Part shown: positions 1 to 8,940 of the stretch, one piece after another
Layout: each line of letters begins with the position of its first letter
How positions within the stretch are numbered: position 1 is the first letter of the stretch
NCBI GenBank assembly: GCA_964649745.1
Contig: CAZYQI010000013.1
Location: 21,799 to 85,798 of the forward strand
Reading direction: 5' to 3'
Origin: CAZEHS01 sp964649745
GTDB taxonomy: Bacteria; Bacillota; Clostridia; Peptostreptococcales; Acidaminobacteraceae
DNA length: 64,000 nt
Program-made: the position numbers and the translations under genes
The notes under the pieces: model-generated
Database searches by the model: none
What the model was told of the DNA's origin: nothing
Seen by the model: the letters and a program-made list of their open reading frames with translations, nothing else

Positions 1-2
1 GG

Positions 3-302
3 TGGCTTGACAAATGGCAGATTGATTGGAACACTGTTATTCTTTCCTTTGAAAAAGCAGTTCTGAATAAACCTCTGACCGGCCGGAGCACTCACAGCAT
101 TCTTAATGCCACCGAAAATCTTGTAAGAACATGGTATGAACAGAATACTGAAAAACAAACCCCTGAGGTCCCTTTGCAAATTCCTAAAGCAAAACCTAAA
201 TCAAAATTTACAAAGCCAAACCGCTTTCACAACTTTGAAGGATGGCTGTCAAAGTTAAGTGAAGCGGAAGTCGACGAACTGATGAAATCACGGAATAAAT
301 GA
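3..302 (+). CDS. DnaD/DnaB-like primosomal replication protein, C-terminal part
   Basis: The gene enters from outside the window, and only about 99 C-terminal residues are visible. They start with a W-x3-W-x-I-D pattern and a helix ending in TWYEQN, as expected for the DnaB_2/DnaD domain. A basic Pro/Lys-rich linker and the motif NRFHNFEGW follow. That last motif resembles the NKFHNFEQR tail of DnaD proteins, which act in helicase loading during primosome assembly. The stop codon overlaps an upstream ATG of the helicase loader that follows, so the two are probably one operon. The family call rests on motif resemblance and context. Confidence 0.7.
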   Translation, partial: WLDKWQIDWNTVILSFEKAVLNKPLTGRSTHSILNATENLVRTWYEQNTEKQTPEVPLQIPKAKPKSKFTKPNRFHNFEGWLSKLSEAEVDELMKSRNK

Positions 303-325
303 TCGTGCGTCAGCCGGAGGTAAAA

Positions 326-1309
326 ATGAAGGTCCACATATCTAAAGATATTTTTCAGGAATATTCACATATACGCGAGCAGGCCCAGCTTGAGCTGGAA
401 CATCGAACCAACGAGGTGTATAATCAGATTCCAAGAATCGCTGAGATTGACCGACAGCTTGCTCATGTAAGTATGGATATCGCCCGCTGGATATTGAAAC
501 ACCCTGAAGATTCCCAGAAGGGTTCCGTAGAAATCCGCACGACATTTGAGGCACTTCAAAAGGAACGCTCTGCGCTCCTTGCGTCACGGGGACTGAGCAA
601 TAAGTTTCTTGAATTAACCTACACCTGCCCCCATTGCCGCGATACAGGATACACCACCGGCCGATCGATTTGCCGTTGTTTGAGACAAAAACTGATCGAT
701 CGGGCCTTTCGAAATGCAAACCTTGGAACGGCCCTTAAAAATCAGCATTTTGGAACGTTTGATATTGATTTGTTTTCAACCAACCCGGTTCCGGGTAAAG
801 ATCGAAGCCCTAAAGAGAACATGCGGCTTATTGAAAAAACGGCACATGAGTTCATTGATAACTTTGAATCCCCCTCAACTCAAAGCTTGATTTTCTACGG
901 CGGAACCGGCCAGGGGAAAACTTTTCTTTGCAGTTGTATCGCCCGCTCTCTTTTGGAAAATGGCTACTCTGTGCTCTATCAAACCGCCTTTCGAATATCT
1001 GAAGTCATGAGTACCTATAAATTTGGAAACCAAAGTGACATTGATGCCGAAACGTCGTATCGCTTAATCTACGAGTGTGATCTGCTGATCATTGATGATC
1101 TGGGAACTGAAATGACCAACACCTTTACAAATGTTGAGTTCTTCAACATTTTGAATTCAAGGCTGATGAATCAAAAGAAAATGATTTTCTCAACCAATCT
1201 GGCCCCCATCGAGTGGATACGGACATACGGCGATCGCGTCTCTTCCCGTTTAATGAGCCAATTCAATTCAAAAGAATTCTATGGCAACGACCTGAGGTTT
1301 AAGAAATAA
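326..1309 (+). CDS. dnaC: Replicative helicase loader, DnaC/DnaI-type AAA+ ATPase
   Basis: Loads the replicative helicase (DnaB, encoded nearby) onto DNA. The N-terminal half is helical, with a Cys cluster (CPHC at about 101-104 and CRC at 116-118) that probably binds zinc, as in DnaI. An AAA+ domain follows, with Walker A GGTGQGKT at about 192-199 and Walker B LLIIDD near 253-258. The start at 326 is chosen because GGAGG lies 5 nt upstream. An in-frame ATG at 299 overlapping the previous stop has no good ribosome site. The gene follows a DnaD-like gene, as expected for a primosome operon. B. subtilis calls this protein DnaI, so the symbol is a family label. Confidence 0.88.
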   Translation: MKVHISKDIFQEYSHIREQAQLELEHRTNEVYNQIPRIAEIDRQLAHVSMDIARWILKHPEDSQKGSVEIRTTFEALQKERSALLASRGLSNKFLELTYTCPHCRDTGYTTGRSICRCLRQKLIDRAFRNANLGTALKNQHFGTFDIDLFSTNPVPGKDRSPKENMRLIEKTAHEFIDNFESPSTQSLIFYGGTGQGKTFLCSCIARSLLENGYSVLYQTAFRISEVMSTYKFGNQSDIDAETSYRLIYECDLLIIDDLGTEMTNTFTNVEFFNILNSRLMNQKKMIFSTNLAPIEWIRTYGDRVSSRLMSQFNSKEFYGNDLRFKK

Positions 1310-1310
1310 C

Positions 1311-1363
1311 AAAAACGGCAGTCACGATCGGCGGGAACCCCGGTGATCATGACTGCCGTTTTT
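1311..1363. terminator. Bidirectional intrinsic terminator between dnaC-type loader and purA
   Basis: A long inverted repeat, with arms AAAAACGGCAGTCA and TGACTGCCGTTTTT, sits between two convergent genes. A-tracts on the left and T-tracts on the right give a U-run on both transcripts, so it can serve both genes. Confidence 0.85.
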
Positions 1364-1383
1364 CTATCTTCGCGTTTCTCAAT

Positions 1384-2670
1384 CTATTTAAAGAATGTTC
1401 CCCGTACGATTGTCTGGTCTCTTCGAGGGCCTACTGAGATCAGCTGAGCAGGTATACCCAAATGGTTTTCAATGAACCTTACATAGTTCTTGGCGCCTTC
1501 CGGCAGTTCATCAAAGCTCTTTACTTCCGAGATATCCTCTGTCCATCCAGGGAGAGTGGTGTAAACGGGCTTGCAGCGCTCCATCAGATCCAGACTTGCC
1601 GGGAAATGCCGCTGTTCCTTGCCATCCACATTGTAAGCTGTGCAGATTTTAACCTCTTCAAATCCGGTCAGCACATCCAAAAGCATCAGCGCGATGCCGG
1701 TCATGCCATTGACTCTGGAGGCGTAATCCACCACCACAAGATCCAGCCATCCGCAGCGGCGGGGCCGTCCGGTGGTGGTACCATATTCATGGCCCGCTTC
1801 TCGGATGCGGTTCCCTGTTTCATCCTCCAGCTCCGTCACAAAGGGGCCTTTTCCCACGCGGGTGGTGTAGGCCTTTGTGATGCCGATTACGGTTTCAATC
1901 CTGTTAGGTCCGATGCCGGAACCGATGGTGAAGCCTCCGGAGGTGGGATGGGAGCTGGTCACGTATGGATAGGTTCCAAGGTCTACATCCAGGAGTGTTC
2001 CCTGAGCTCCTTCCAGGAGAACCTTCTTTCCTGACATGACTGCCTCATGGGCGATCACCCCAGTATCTGCCACGAAGGGCTTCAGCCGCTCACCCAGCTC
2101 AAGGTAGCGGGCAATGATGGGCGCTTCGTCCATCGGTGCGCCGCCGTACATCTTCTGCATGAATTCATTCTTCTGTCGGATCAAAGCACCCGCTTTTACC
2201 TTGAACGTTTCCGTTTCCATCAGATCACAGATCCGCAGGCCTGTACGTTCAACTTTATCCATATAGCAGGGGCCAATTCCCTTTTGTGTGGTGCCGATTT
2301 TATTCTCGCCTCTGGCTTCTTCCATAAGACGGTCGATTTCTTTATGATAGGGGAAGATAATGTGCGCCCGGTCACTTACCTTTATGGAGCTGGTATCCAC
2401 TCCATTGGCGGACAGTTGGTCGATTTCCTTGAAGAATCCTTCCGGATCGAACACAACACCATTCCCGATCAGATTCACCGTGCTGGGATTGAGGATTCCT
2501 GACGGAATCAGATGCAGGGCGTATTTCTTATCACCCACCACCACGGTATGGCCGGCATTATTGCCTCCCTGACCCCGTACAACCACATCGGCTTCCTTGG
2601 CAAGAAAGTCGATAACCTTACCCTTACCCTCGTCCCCCCATTGAGACCCAACGACAACGACTGTGGACAT
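1384..2670 (-). CDS. purA: Adenylosuccinate synthetase
   Basis: Catalyses GTP-dependent ligation of IMP and aspartate to adenylosuccinate, the first committed step of AMP synthesis, in the cytosol. The protein is 428 aa, the usual length. It has the N-terminal GDEGKGK phosphate loop (residues 12-18), the GNNAGHT segment near 36-42, and GTTxRGIGP-like and TTTGRPRR elements. The start has a plausible AGGTG ribosome site. It has its own promoter downstream of bioY and ends at a terminator shared with the convergent helicase-loader gene. purA lies near dnaB in B. subtilis too. Confidence 0.97.
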   Translation of the reverse strand: MSTVVVVGSQWGDEGKGKVIDFLAKEADVVVRGQGGNNAGHTVVVGDKKYALHLIPSGILNPSTVNLIGNGVVFDPEGFFKEIDQLSANGVDTSSIKVSDRAHIIFPYHKEIDRLMEEARGENKIGTTQKGIGPCYMDKVERTGLRICDLMETETFKVKAGALIRQKNEFMQKMYGGAPMDEAPIIARYLELGERLKPFVADTGVIAHEAVMSGKKVLLEGAQGTLLDVDLGTYPYVTSSHPTSGGFTIGSGIGPNRIETVIGITKAYTTRVGKGPFVTELEDETGNRIREAGHEYGTTTGRPRRCGWLDLVVVDYASRVNGMTGIALMLLDVLTGFEEVKICTAYNVDGKEQRHFPASLDLMERCKPVYTTLPGWTEDISEVKSFDELPEGAKNYVRFIENHLGIPAQLISVGPRRDQTIVRGTFFK

Positions 2671-2729
2671 ATCAACACCTGCTTTCCTTGTTTCTTAAGA
2701 TTCATAAAACGACACAAAAGAACAGTACA

Positions 2730-2758
2730 AGTCTATCAGGTTTACAGGGGCCAGTCAA
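2730..2758 (-). promoter_or_regulatory. Predicted sigma-A promoter of purA
   Basis: On the minus strand: TTGACT (-35, plus positions 2753-2758), 17-nt spacer, TAGACT (-10, 2730-2735), about 60 nt upstream of the purA start. No purine riboswitch or PurBox was recognised in the short leader. Confidence 0.6.
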
Positions 2759-2774
2759 TGTAAAGGCCTTGTTC

Positions 2775-3323
2775 TCATATCAGCCCCGCCCTTCTCAGGA
2801 CTGGAACGATTTTCATGGCACTGAGGGCAACCAGAACGCTCATTATGAGGTCCTGAACAATGAACGGGGTGAAGCCTGCCGCCACCGCCGCTGAAAACGG
2901 CATATTTTTTCCCATATAAAAGTTCAGAATAGCGTAAAGATAGGGAACTCCAATGGCATACAGAACCGTCAGCCCTGCCAGCACGGGGCAAAGCAGACCG
3001 GCAAAGCTCAATGAGCGGTTCTTTTCCACCAGCCACCCGATAATTCCTGCACAGAAAATGAATCCTATCAGATATCCGAAGGTAGGCTGCAGAACATAGG
3101 CCGGCCCTCCTCCCTTGGTGAATACCGGAAGTCCTATAAGGCCGATGCCCACATACAGGACCTGTGAGTAAAGGCCCTTTCGGAAGCCCAGCAGCACACC
3201 GCTGTACGCACAAAACAGGAATTGCAGAGTGAACGGTACGAAGGGGGTTTCAATCTTAATGAATGCCCCGATGGCTGTCAGAGCTGCAAACATGGCAATT
3301 AAAATCATATCTCTCGGTTTCAT
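2775..3323 (-). CDS. bioY: Biotin transporter BioY (ECF S component)
   Basis: Membrane substrate-binding subunit that captures biotin. It usually works with a shared ECF energizing module, which is not in this window. The protein is about 182 aa with some five to six hydrophobic segments. It has the typical start MILIAMFAALTAIGA and an F-x-K-GGGPAYVLQPTFGY motif like the BioY signature. The start at 3323 is preceded by GGAGG. A longer upstream reading frame runs through the promoter/operator and is rejected. A BirA-type operator overlaps its promoter, which independently supports the biotin assignment. Confidence 0.93.
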   Translation of the reverse strand: MKPRDMILIAMFAALTAIGAFIKIETPFVPFTLQFLFCAYSGVLLGFRKGLYSQVLYVGIGLIGLPVFTKGGGPAYVLQPTFGYLIGFIFCAGIIGWLVEKNRSLSFAGLLCPVLAGLTVLYAIGVPYLYAILNFYMGKNMPFSAAVAAGFTPFIVQDLIMSVLVALSAMKIVPVLRRAGLI

Positions 3324-3348
3324 ATGGTCCTCCAGAGTTGTTTTTTCC

Positions 3349-3377
3349 AGATTACCCAATTCACCCTCGATTGTCAA
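3349..3377 (-). promoter_or_regulatory. Promoter of bioY
   Basis: Minus strand TTGACA (-35, plus 3372-3377), 17-nt spacer, TAATCT (-10, 3349-3354). The -35 lies inside one arm of the BirA-like operator, so repressor binding would occlude RNA polymerase. Confidence 0.75.
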
Positions 3378-3405
3378 CCTTAATGTTTTGATTGGTTGAC
3401 AATCG
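3368..3405. promoter_or_regulatory. BirA operator (biotin repressor binding site)
   Basis: A perfect 12-bp inverted repeat (core arms TTGTCAACC and GGTTGACAA) with a 14-nt spacer. This matches the known BirA layout, TTGTnAACC-N14-16-GGTTnACAA, and it overlaps the bioY promoter. bioY should therefore be repressed when biotin is plentiful. BirA itself is not in the window. Confidence 0.85.
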
Positions 3406-3411
3406 TGCCGA

Positions 3412-3434
3412 TAAAACAGCCTCCCTGGGGAGGC
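3412..3434 (-). terminator. Terminator after the DUF1858 gene
   Basis: On the minus strand GCCTCCC-CA-GGGAGGC is followed by TGTTTTAT. It separates the DUF1858 gene from the bioY promoter. Confidence 0.65.
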
Positions 3435-3441
3435 CGCATCA

Positions 3442-3648
3442 TTATGCTTTGTTCTGAGCCAAATAGGCATTCAAATCATTGATCAGGGCATCTGCATCAA
3501 TGCCATGAACAGAGGCAGCATCGGCAATGGTTTCCATATTGGCTGCGGCACAGCCCAGGCAGTGAAGCCCGTGACTCATGAAAATCGGAGCAAGAGCCCG
3601 GTCTTTCATCAGTACGTCGGCAATGATCATATCTTTCGTTACTTCCAT
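3442..3648 (-). CDS. DUF1858 domain protein (small redox-type, C-x2-C)
   Basis: A 68-aa protein with the DUF1858 pattern: start MEVTKDMIIADVL, then a helix and a GLHCLGCAAA motif whose two cysteines are separated by two residues. Such small proteins occur in anaerobes, often near hybrid-cluster or redox enzymes, but no biochemical role is established. Here it stands alone with its own GGAGG ribosome site and a terminator behind it. The Cys pair could bind metal or act in thiol chemistry (inference). Confidence 0.85.
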   Translation of the reverse strand: MEVTKDMIIADVLMKDRALAPIFMSHGLHCLGCAAANMETIADAASVHGIDADALINDLNAYLAQNKA

Positions 3649-3716
3649 GGTATCCTCCAGTAAGTTCTGCAGTGACTTCCTTTTTATTATACCCTGTTGG
3701 CTGGACAGGGCAACTC

Positions 3717-4304
3717 TTATTTACCGTGCAGGGATTCGTAGCGCTCCCTTGTCAGGCGCATCAGATGAAATCTGGCTGTGAGCACCGATCCCGCCATTTT
3801 GAAATCCTCCGGATGGTTCAGGATCAGATCGAAATTACGGCCCTGTTCCTCAAACGGTTCCTCACGGATGCCATACTCCACAAACCCAACCTTTTCATAG
3901 GCCTTTTGAGCTCTGCAATTGAATGACGCAACCCGGAGTCGGAGTTCCTTCATGTTTTTATCATAAAAGAATAGTCGAAGGAATGCCACCATCGAAGCCG
4001 TACCATACCCTTCGCTCAACCGGGCGGGATCAAATACGATGCCAAGCTCTGCACGCCTCCATATGCGCCGGATGTGCTTCACAGTCAAATACCCCAATAG
4101 AGTATCCTTTTCATCTTTTGCAACATATACCCAGCGGAAGAAGGGCACTTTTTTTGCATGGTACCAGTCTATCAGCTGATCTTCCGGTATATCCGGGAAA
4201 TTATAGTGCAGAAACCGAAGATCCTGATGATGGCCCCATTCCAGGAATCCTGGCATATCCTCAGGCCTCAGTTCCCTTACCGTCACATTCTTTCCGTTTA
4301 TCAC
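3717..4304 (-). CDS. GNAT-family N-acetyltransferase (RimJ/RimL-like)
   Basis: A 195-aa protein with the GNAT fold order: an N-terminal strand VTVRELRPED, a central GYLTVKHI...AELGIVFDP strand pair, then an acetyl-CoA loop variant LSEGYGTAS in place of the usual Q/R-x-x-G-x-G/A. The segment RVASFNCRAQKAYEKVGF is typical of RimJ/RimL-type enzymes that acetylate protein N-termini or small molecules. The substrate cannot be told. It lies 11 nt downstream of dnaB and is probably cotranscribed with it. Confidence 0.8.
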   Translation of the reverse strand: MINGKNVTVRELRPEDMPGFLEWGHHQDLRFLHYNFPDIPEDQLIDWYHAKKVPFFRWVYVAKDEKDTLLGYLTVKHIRRIWRRAELGIVFDPARLSEGYGTASMVAFLRLFFYDKNMKELRLRVASFNCRAQKAYEKVGFVEYGIREEPFEEQGRNFDLILNHPEDFKMAGSVLTARFHLMRLTRERYESLHGK

Positions 4305-4315
4305 AGAACTACCCC

Positions 4316-5644
4316 TTAACCGTGATGCCGATCAAGATTGGCGAATTTCGTATACTGACCCAGCCATGCCAGATCGATGGTTCCCGTTTCACCGTTACGC
4401 TGCTTGGCAATAATGACTTCGCCAATACTCTTTTTTTCTGAATCCGGAAAATAGTACTCGTCCCGATAGAGGAACATCACGATATCGGCATCCTGCTCAA
4501 TAGCTCCGGATTCACGAAGGTCTGAGAGAATGGGCCGATGATCGGCCCGTAGCTCCGGTGCCCGGGAAAGCTGCGAAAGGGCAATGACAGGACAATCCAT
4601 CTCCCTGGCCAAGGCCTTCAGGTTTCGGGATATCTGTGAAATTTCCTGTTGACGGCTCTCTACCTTAGCGCCGCCGGACATGAGCTGAAGGTAGTCGATC
4701 ATAATCAGATTAAGTCCTTTTTCCATTTTCAGCCGTCGGCATTTGGCCCGCATCTCGGTAACCGTGATGGCAGGGGTATCATCAATATAGACACCGGCCT
4801 TGGACAGGGGGCCCATGGCGTTCACCAGCTTGGGCCAGTCGTCGGTTTCCAGTTTTCCTGTCCGGAGGTTTTGAATGGGTATGTGGGCTTCGGCACTGAG
4901 CATCCGTTGAACCAGTTGCTCCTTGGACATCTCCAGGCTGAAGATTGCTACGGTTGCCCCGCTTTGCATGGCGGCATTCTGGCAAACGTTAATGGCAAAG
5001 GCGGTTTTCCCCATGGAAGGGCGGGCAGCGATGAGAATTAAGTCGGAGCGCTGGAGACCTGCCGTTTTTCTATCTATATCTGTAAAACCTGATGATAGCC
5101 CGGTGGTGGCGCTACCGGTCATATAGAGCTTTTCGATCTGATCGAAGGTGTTCATCAGAACCCCTTGTATCTGAACAAATCCATCCTTCGCCCTCTTTTG
5201 GGAAATGTCAAAAATCCGGCTCTCGGCGAGATCCAGCAGGGATATGGGATCTTCCGCACCGTAGCCTTTTTCAACAATTTCAGAAGAGGCACGGATAAGA
5301 CGTCTCAAAATAGATTTTTCTTCAACGATCTTGGCATAATAACGGGCATTCGTTGCCGCCGCCCCCGCCGAGGTGAGATCGCTGAGATACCCGATACCGC
5401 CGATTCTGGCCAAAACCCCCTTGGCTTCAAGGCCATTGGAGAGGGTGATCAGGTCAACGGGTTCATTGACATTATACAGGTCGATAATGGCCTCAAATAT
5501 TTCCCGATGGGCTTCTTTATAGAAATCCTCAGGCTTAACTATTTCCGAGCCGTCTCCGATGGCATCCTTGTCAAGGATCATCGCGCCCAGCAGGGACTGT
5601 TCAGCTTCAAGGTTGTGGGGAGGTGTGCGGCTGATCCGCTCCAT
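4316..5644 (-). CDS. dnaB: Replicative DNA helicase DnaB
   Basis: Hexameric 5'-3' helicase at the replication fork (called DnaC in B. subtilis). The protein is 442 aa. The N-terminal domain starts RTPPHNLEAEQSLLGAML-like, a linker follows, then the RecA-type motor with Walker A ARPSMGKT (207-214), Walker B LIMIDYLQLM (about 315-324) and a REIAL-like KALAREMDCPVIALSQLSR segment. It overlaps the upstream transglutaminase gene by 38 nt, so it is in an operon with it. The helicase loader is also in this window. Confidence 0.97.
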   Translation of the reverse strand: MERISRTPPHNLEAEQSLLGAMILDKDAIGDGSEIVKPEDFYKEAHREIFEAIIDLYNVNEPVDLITLSNGLEAKGVLARIGGIGYLSDLTSAGAAATNARYYAKIVEEKSILRRLIRASSEIVEKGYGAEDPISLLDLAESRIFDISQKRAKDGFVQIQGVLMNTFDQIEKLYMTGSATTGLSSGFTDIDRKTAGLQRSDLILIAARPSMGKTAFAINVCQNAAMQSGATVAIFSLEMSKEQLVQRMLSAEAHIPIQNLRTGKLETDDWPKLVNAMGPLSKAGVYIDDTPAITVTEMRAKCRRLKMEKGLNLIMIDYLQLMSGGAKVESRQQEISQISRNLKALAREMDCPVIALSQLSRAPELRADHRPILSDLRESGAIEQDADIVMFLYRDEYYFPDSEKKSIGEVIIAKQRNGETGTIDLAWLGQYTKFANLDRHHG

Positions 5645-7811
5645 GAGTGGCTTCCTTTCTGAAATACCGGTGTCTGATCAATGAATCATAGCTGTTGAAG
5701 AGGGTAAGGGAACCATAGCGGCAATAAAGGTACCTCAGGGTTCCACGCCGTTCCCTGTATTCCCTCCACGCTTCTTCCAGAAGTTCCCGGAAAATGTCCG
5801 ACTCCATTACTTCTCTTCCGTATAGCAGCCGATTCGTATCTTTTATTATATCATGGGAGCTCAGAGCACTGAATGGAAAATTTGATGCAGCAACACGCAG
5901 TTTTTCTGCCGGGGTTTTAAGACCTTTAATTTCCGGCAGGAGCAGGGTTAAAACGGAAAGCAACCCATAAAGCATCCATAAGGAGGCGGCCGGTCCCGTG
6001 GTTCCCTTTCCCCAGCAATACTCCACCCACGCCATCCGGATTGCCCCCAGGATCAATACCAGGATTAATCCGGTCAACAGTGCTGCGGGTATTGGGGAGA
6101 TAGCCGCAGAATCCTTTTCCCGCCCACTCTCACGAATACCTGCTGCCGGTTGCTCCGCCTGTTTTTGCTGGAAGGCTATCGAATGATCCGCCCTATCAAC
6201 GGAACCGTTCCCAAAAACAGGCGTTGGCTCATATTGAACCCAGCCCGCCTCTGGAAGATAGGCTTCAACCCAGGCGTGGGCACGATCACTGGTGATGGTA
6301 TAGGTTTGTCTGCCGGCGGATTCGCTGGGAAGCAGATAACCCTCCACATAGCGTGTCGGAACTCCGACAATTCGGCCCATGACGGCCAGAGCCGTTGAAA
6401 AATAGGTGCAGTACCCCTCCCTGCTTCCCATCACGAACTGCTCAACGAAGTCCCTTTCCGCCGACGGTTCTTCCACATCCAGCCGATAGATGCCCGTGGC
6501 TCTGAGCCACGCCGTGAGCCTCGCCATTTTCTCAGCATCTGTACCCTTCCCGGCTATTTCAATCGTTTTTTCCTTGAGGGTAGAAGAAAGCTCCGGCAGC
6601 TGAAGATAGATATCGCTTTCCATTAAGGGATGCTTTTCCGCTGCCTTGTAAAAACCTTCAACACGATAGGTGGTTTGTTGATCCGGAAACCACTGGAATC
6701 CCAGCCTGAAAAGGCCGTCTCTTCCCTCAAGGACACTCCGCTTCTCAGACGTAACCGAATCCGCATGCAGAGGGGTAAAAACCGTAAGATCTCTGTTGTC
6801 GAAGGGGTGTATGGTCATTATAAAGGGTTCTGTTCCCTTAAGTTTCCCGTGATCCGTTATGGGAGCCAGGCTTATGGGATCTGCTTCCCATGTCTGCCCT
6901 GTGTAATTGATCTTCACCATCCCTCTGAGATAGAGACCCGGACGGGATGTACGAACCTGCATCACCGGTTTCCTGTCAAGGGTTACGGGCCCTCCCAATC
7001 GATTGCGCAGAGGATACCATTGGGTGTTTTCCAGCGTAAAACCTGTTTGACCATGTTTCGTGTATTCGTTTCGGAATACCTCTTGGACAGGAATCCGTCC
7101 CCCCACCCAGCGGTTTACGGCTTCCAATGGGAAAAGGGCGCTCATCACCCCAGAGGCGAAAAATACCCCTGCCGTGACGAGAAGTGCCACTATCAGCCGC
7201 CTCTTGTACCCGCCTTCCACCGAGAAAGCTCCTATCCCCGGAGCACCTTCCATGGCCGCAGCAAAACACCATGCCAATGCCAGAAGCATCAGGGGTCCGT
7301 CCAGTTCCGGAACGTACATGTTCCAGCGGATGCATCCATATACCATGACAGCGCCCAATATAACATTCCGACGACTCCACTGCCTGATCCACAGAAACAT
7401 CACCGCACAGATGCAACCTATTCCGTTAGCAACAACTCCCTGCAGGGGGATCGGCAAAACCTCTCGGGACCCTGCAAGATATTCCCCTATGGGATGCATA
7501 AGGCTCTGAAGGGTGGCCATTCCTGTATCCGGCGATTGTGATATGGCTTCAATCACGTTGGGAGCCGCTATTCCCCCCAAAAACAGAACCAGTATGCCGG
7601 TGCTTATTAAAGCCCCCTTGGCCGGAGCCATTTTTGACTTCAGAAAATGTGTCAACCCAAAGGCCATAAAGAATCCCAGAGACCATGCCCACGGGGTTAT
7701 CCCGGGCTCTGCCAGGCATGCCCCTCGGATCAGCAGCTGGGAAACTGCCAAAACCATGAAAAACCCGGCCACTTCCCAGGGGACGCTTTCCCTCTCGCAT
7801 TTTTGCTCCAT
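5607..7811 (-). CDS. Membrane transglutaminase-like protein (DUF3488/TgpA type)
   Basis: About 734 aa: a block of five or six hydrophobic helices, an outside-facing middle part, a transglutaminase-like core, another membrane helix and a short cytosolic tail. The papain-like triad is visible: Cys at about 468 (SREGYCTYF), His at about 512 (AHAWVE) and an acidic residue at about 528 (QYEPTP, Glu in place of Asp). The start at 7811 has GGAGG 5 nt upstream; a longer frame would run into the DUF58 gene. It forms a MoxR-DUF58-transglutaminase operon, a recurrent trio of unknown biochemical role, perhaps linked to envelope protein processing or folding. Confidence 0.88.
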   Translation of the reverse strand: MEQKCERESVPWEVAGFFMVLAVSQLLIRGACLAEPGITPWAWSLGFFMAFGLTHFLKSKMAPAKGALISTGILVLFLGGIAAPNVIEAISQSPDTGMATLQSLMHPIGEYLAGSREVLPIPLQGVVANGIGCICAVMFLWIRQWSRRNVILGAVMVYGCIRWNMYVPELDGPLMLLALAWCFAAAMEGAPGIGAFSVEGGYKRRLIVALLVTAGVFFASGVMSALFPLEAVNRWVGGRIPVQEVFRNEYTKHGQTGFTLENTQWYPLRNRLGGPVTLDRKPVMQVRTSRPGLYLRGMVKINYTGQTWEADPISLAPITDHGKLKGTEPFIMTIHPFDNRDLTVFTPLHADSVTSEKRSVLEGRDGLFRLGFQWFPDQQTTYRVEGFYKAAEKHPLMESDIYLQLPELSSTLKEKTIEIAGKGTDAEKMARLTAWLRATGIYRLDVEEPSAERDFVEQFVMGSREGYCTYFSTALAVMGRIVGVPTRYVEGYLLPSESAGRQTYTITSDRAHAWVEAYLPEAGWVQYEPTPVFGNGSVDRADHSIAFQQKQAEQPAAGIRESGREKDSAAISPIPAALLTGLILVLILGAIRMAWVEYCWGKGTTGPAASLWMLYGLLSVLTLLLPEIKGLKTPAEKLRVAASNFPFSALSSHDIIKDTNRLLYGREVMESDIFRELLEEAWREYRERRGTLRYLYCRYGSLTLFNSYDSLIRHRYFRKEATHGADQPHTSPQP

Positions 7812-7827
7812 TCCGTCCTCCACCAGG

Positions 7828-8940
7828 TTATACGGGAATTTCCACGATCTCCACGTCTTCGGAAATCCCCTTGTTTTGACCACCGACCCAAAATACGGAC
7901 AGCCTCACCCCAAAGCTCTTCTGTATTGAAATGGCCTCCGGCACATCGATTTCCGGCGTTATAACCTGAAGCACGGAGGCGCCATGCCTTCCTTTCATAA
8001 GACTATCCGCCGTGTAAAAGAGCCCTTCAATCCCTTTTGGCCGAAAGATCATAAGCGCTCGCATGGCAGCCTCCATAGACGGGATGCCGTTGAGCTTCAA
8101 TACATCTCCCCCCGCAACAACCTCCACCGAATATCCCTTTCCAAGCCAGTGGCTGATAAGGCCTGCAGCAACCTCTACGCAGCGTTCTTCCACTCTGCCG
8201 TCATCATCACCGAGGTATTTATCTGCACAGCTGTCTAGCAGAATGGTGATTCCAAGGCGCGGTCTTGTTTCATATTCCCGGATCAAAAGCTCTTCACTTC
8301 GGGCACTGGCTTTCCAATGCACATGACGCACGGATTCCTGAGGGAACGCCTCTCGAATCCTTCGTATGCTTGCGTAATCCTGTTCTGCTGTCCAATTGCA
8401 CCGGACCCCTCCGCCCTCCTCACGGCCGGAGACCAGAAGGGATTCCACCGGATATTTATGAGGAAAGATCTCTACCGTCACCTGCTTATCGAATTGTTTT
8501 CTTTGTTGCATAACACCCAGGGGATCCGAAATGATTACGGTTGCCCCTCCAACAGAGTATACCCCCCGTCGCGGGCATTGGAAGGCCTTCCGGAACACCT
8601 TAATCTCGCTGATTGAAAACCCTGCAGTCTCTCCTTCGAACGCCAATGAACCCAGTTCCTTCTCCAGATGCACGGAAATCCGACAATAGGGAATTGGCAG
8701 CAGGGCGTTATTTGCAAAGATGTAGGTGATTTCAAAGTCTTCTCCGCTTTTACCTCCCTGCGCACGAAGCTCTACTGAGCAAGACAGGTTTGCTGACCAG
8801 TACACGAGTAAAAGAAACAACAATGCCCACAGGCTGCCCCATGCGAACGTGAGCCTCCACGCCAGCTGAGAACCTGTACACAGTGCCCATACAAGGAACA
8901 GCACGCCGCTGCCCCTCATTATCCTAGCGTTGAGATTCAT
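7828..8940 (-). CDS. DUF58 domain membrane protein
   Basis: A 370-aa protein with two hydrophobic helices near the N-terminus, a beta-rich part, and the DUF58 core around 190-225: D-Y-x-S-I-R-x-I, then VRHVHWKASAR and LLIREYE. A vWA-like strand with LLDS follows. Such proteins are usual partners of MoxR ATPases and may respond to metal-dependent or chaperone-like action. Its start overlaps the end of the moxR gene by 17 nt, and the transglutaminase gene begins 16 nt after its stop. Confidence 0.9.
   Translation of the reverse strand: MNLNARIMRGSGVLFLVWALCTGSQLAWRLTFAWGSLWALLFLLLVYWSANLSCSVELRAQGGKSGEDFEITYIFANNALLPIPYCRISVHLEKELGSLAFEGETAGFSISEIKVFRKAFQCPRRGVYSVGGATVIISDPLGVMQQRKQFDKQVTVEIFPHKYPVESLLVSGREEGGGVRCNWTAEQDYASIRRIREAFPQESVRHVHWKASARSEELLIREYETRPRLGITILLDSCADKYLGDDDGRVEERCVEVAAGLISHWLGKGYSVEVVAGGDVLKLNGIPSMEAAMRALMIFRPKGIEGLFYTADSLMKGRHGASVLQVITPEIDVPEAISIQKSFGVRLSVFWVGGQNKGISEDVEIVEIPV

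Noticed and set aside
3324..3470. Longer bioY start
   Set aside because: It would read through the promoter, BirA operator and upstream terminator; the start at 3323 has GGAGG.
6630..7541. A 303-codon open frame antisense to the transglutaminase gene
   Set aside because: Cys/Pro/Arg-rich composition typical of shadow frames; the opposite strand has a convincing membrane protein with catalytic triad.
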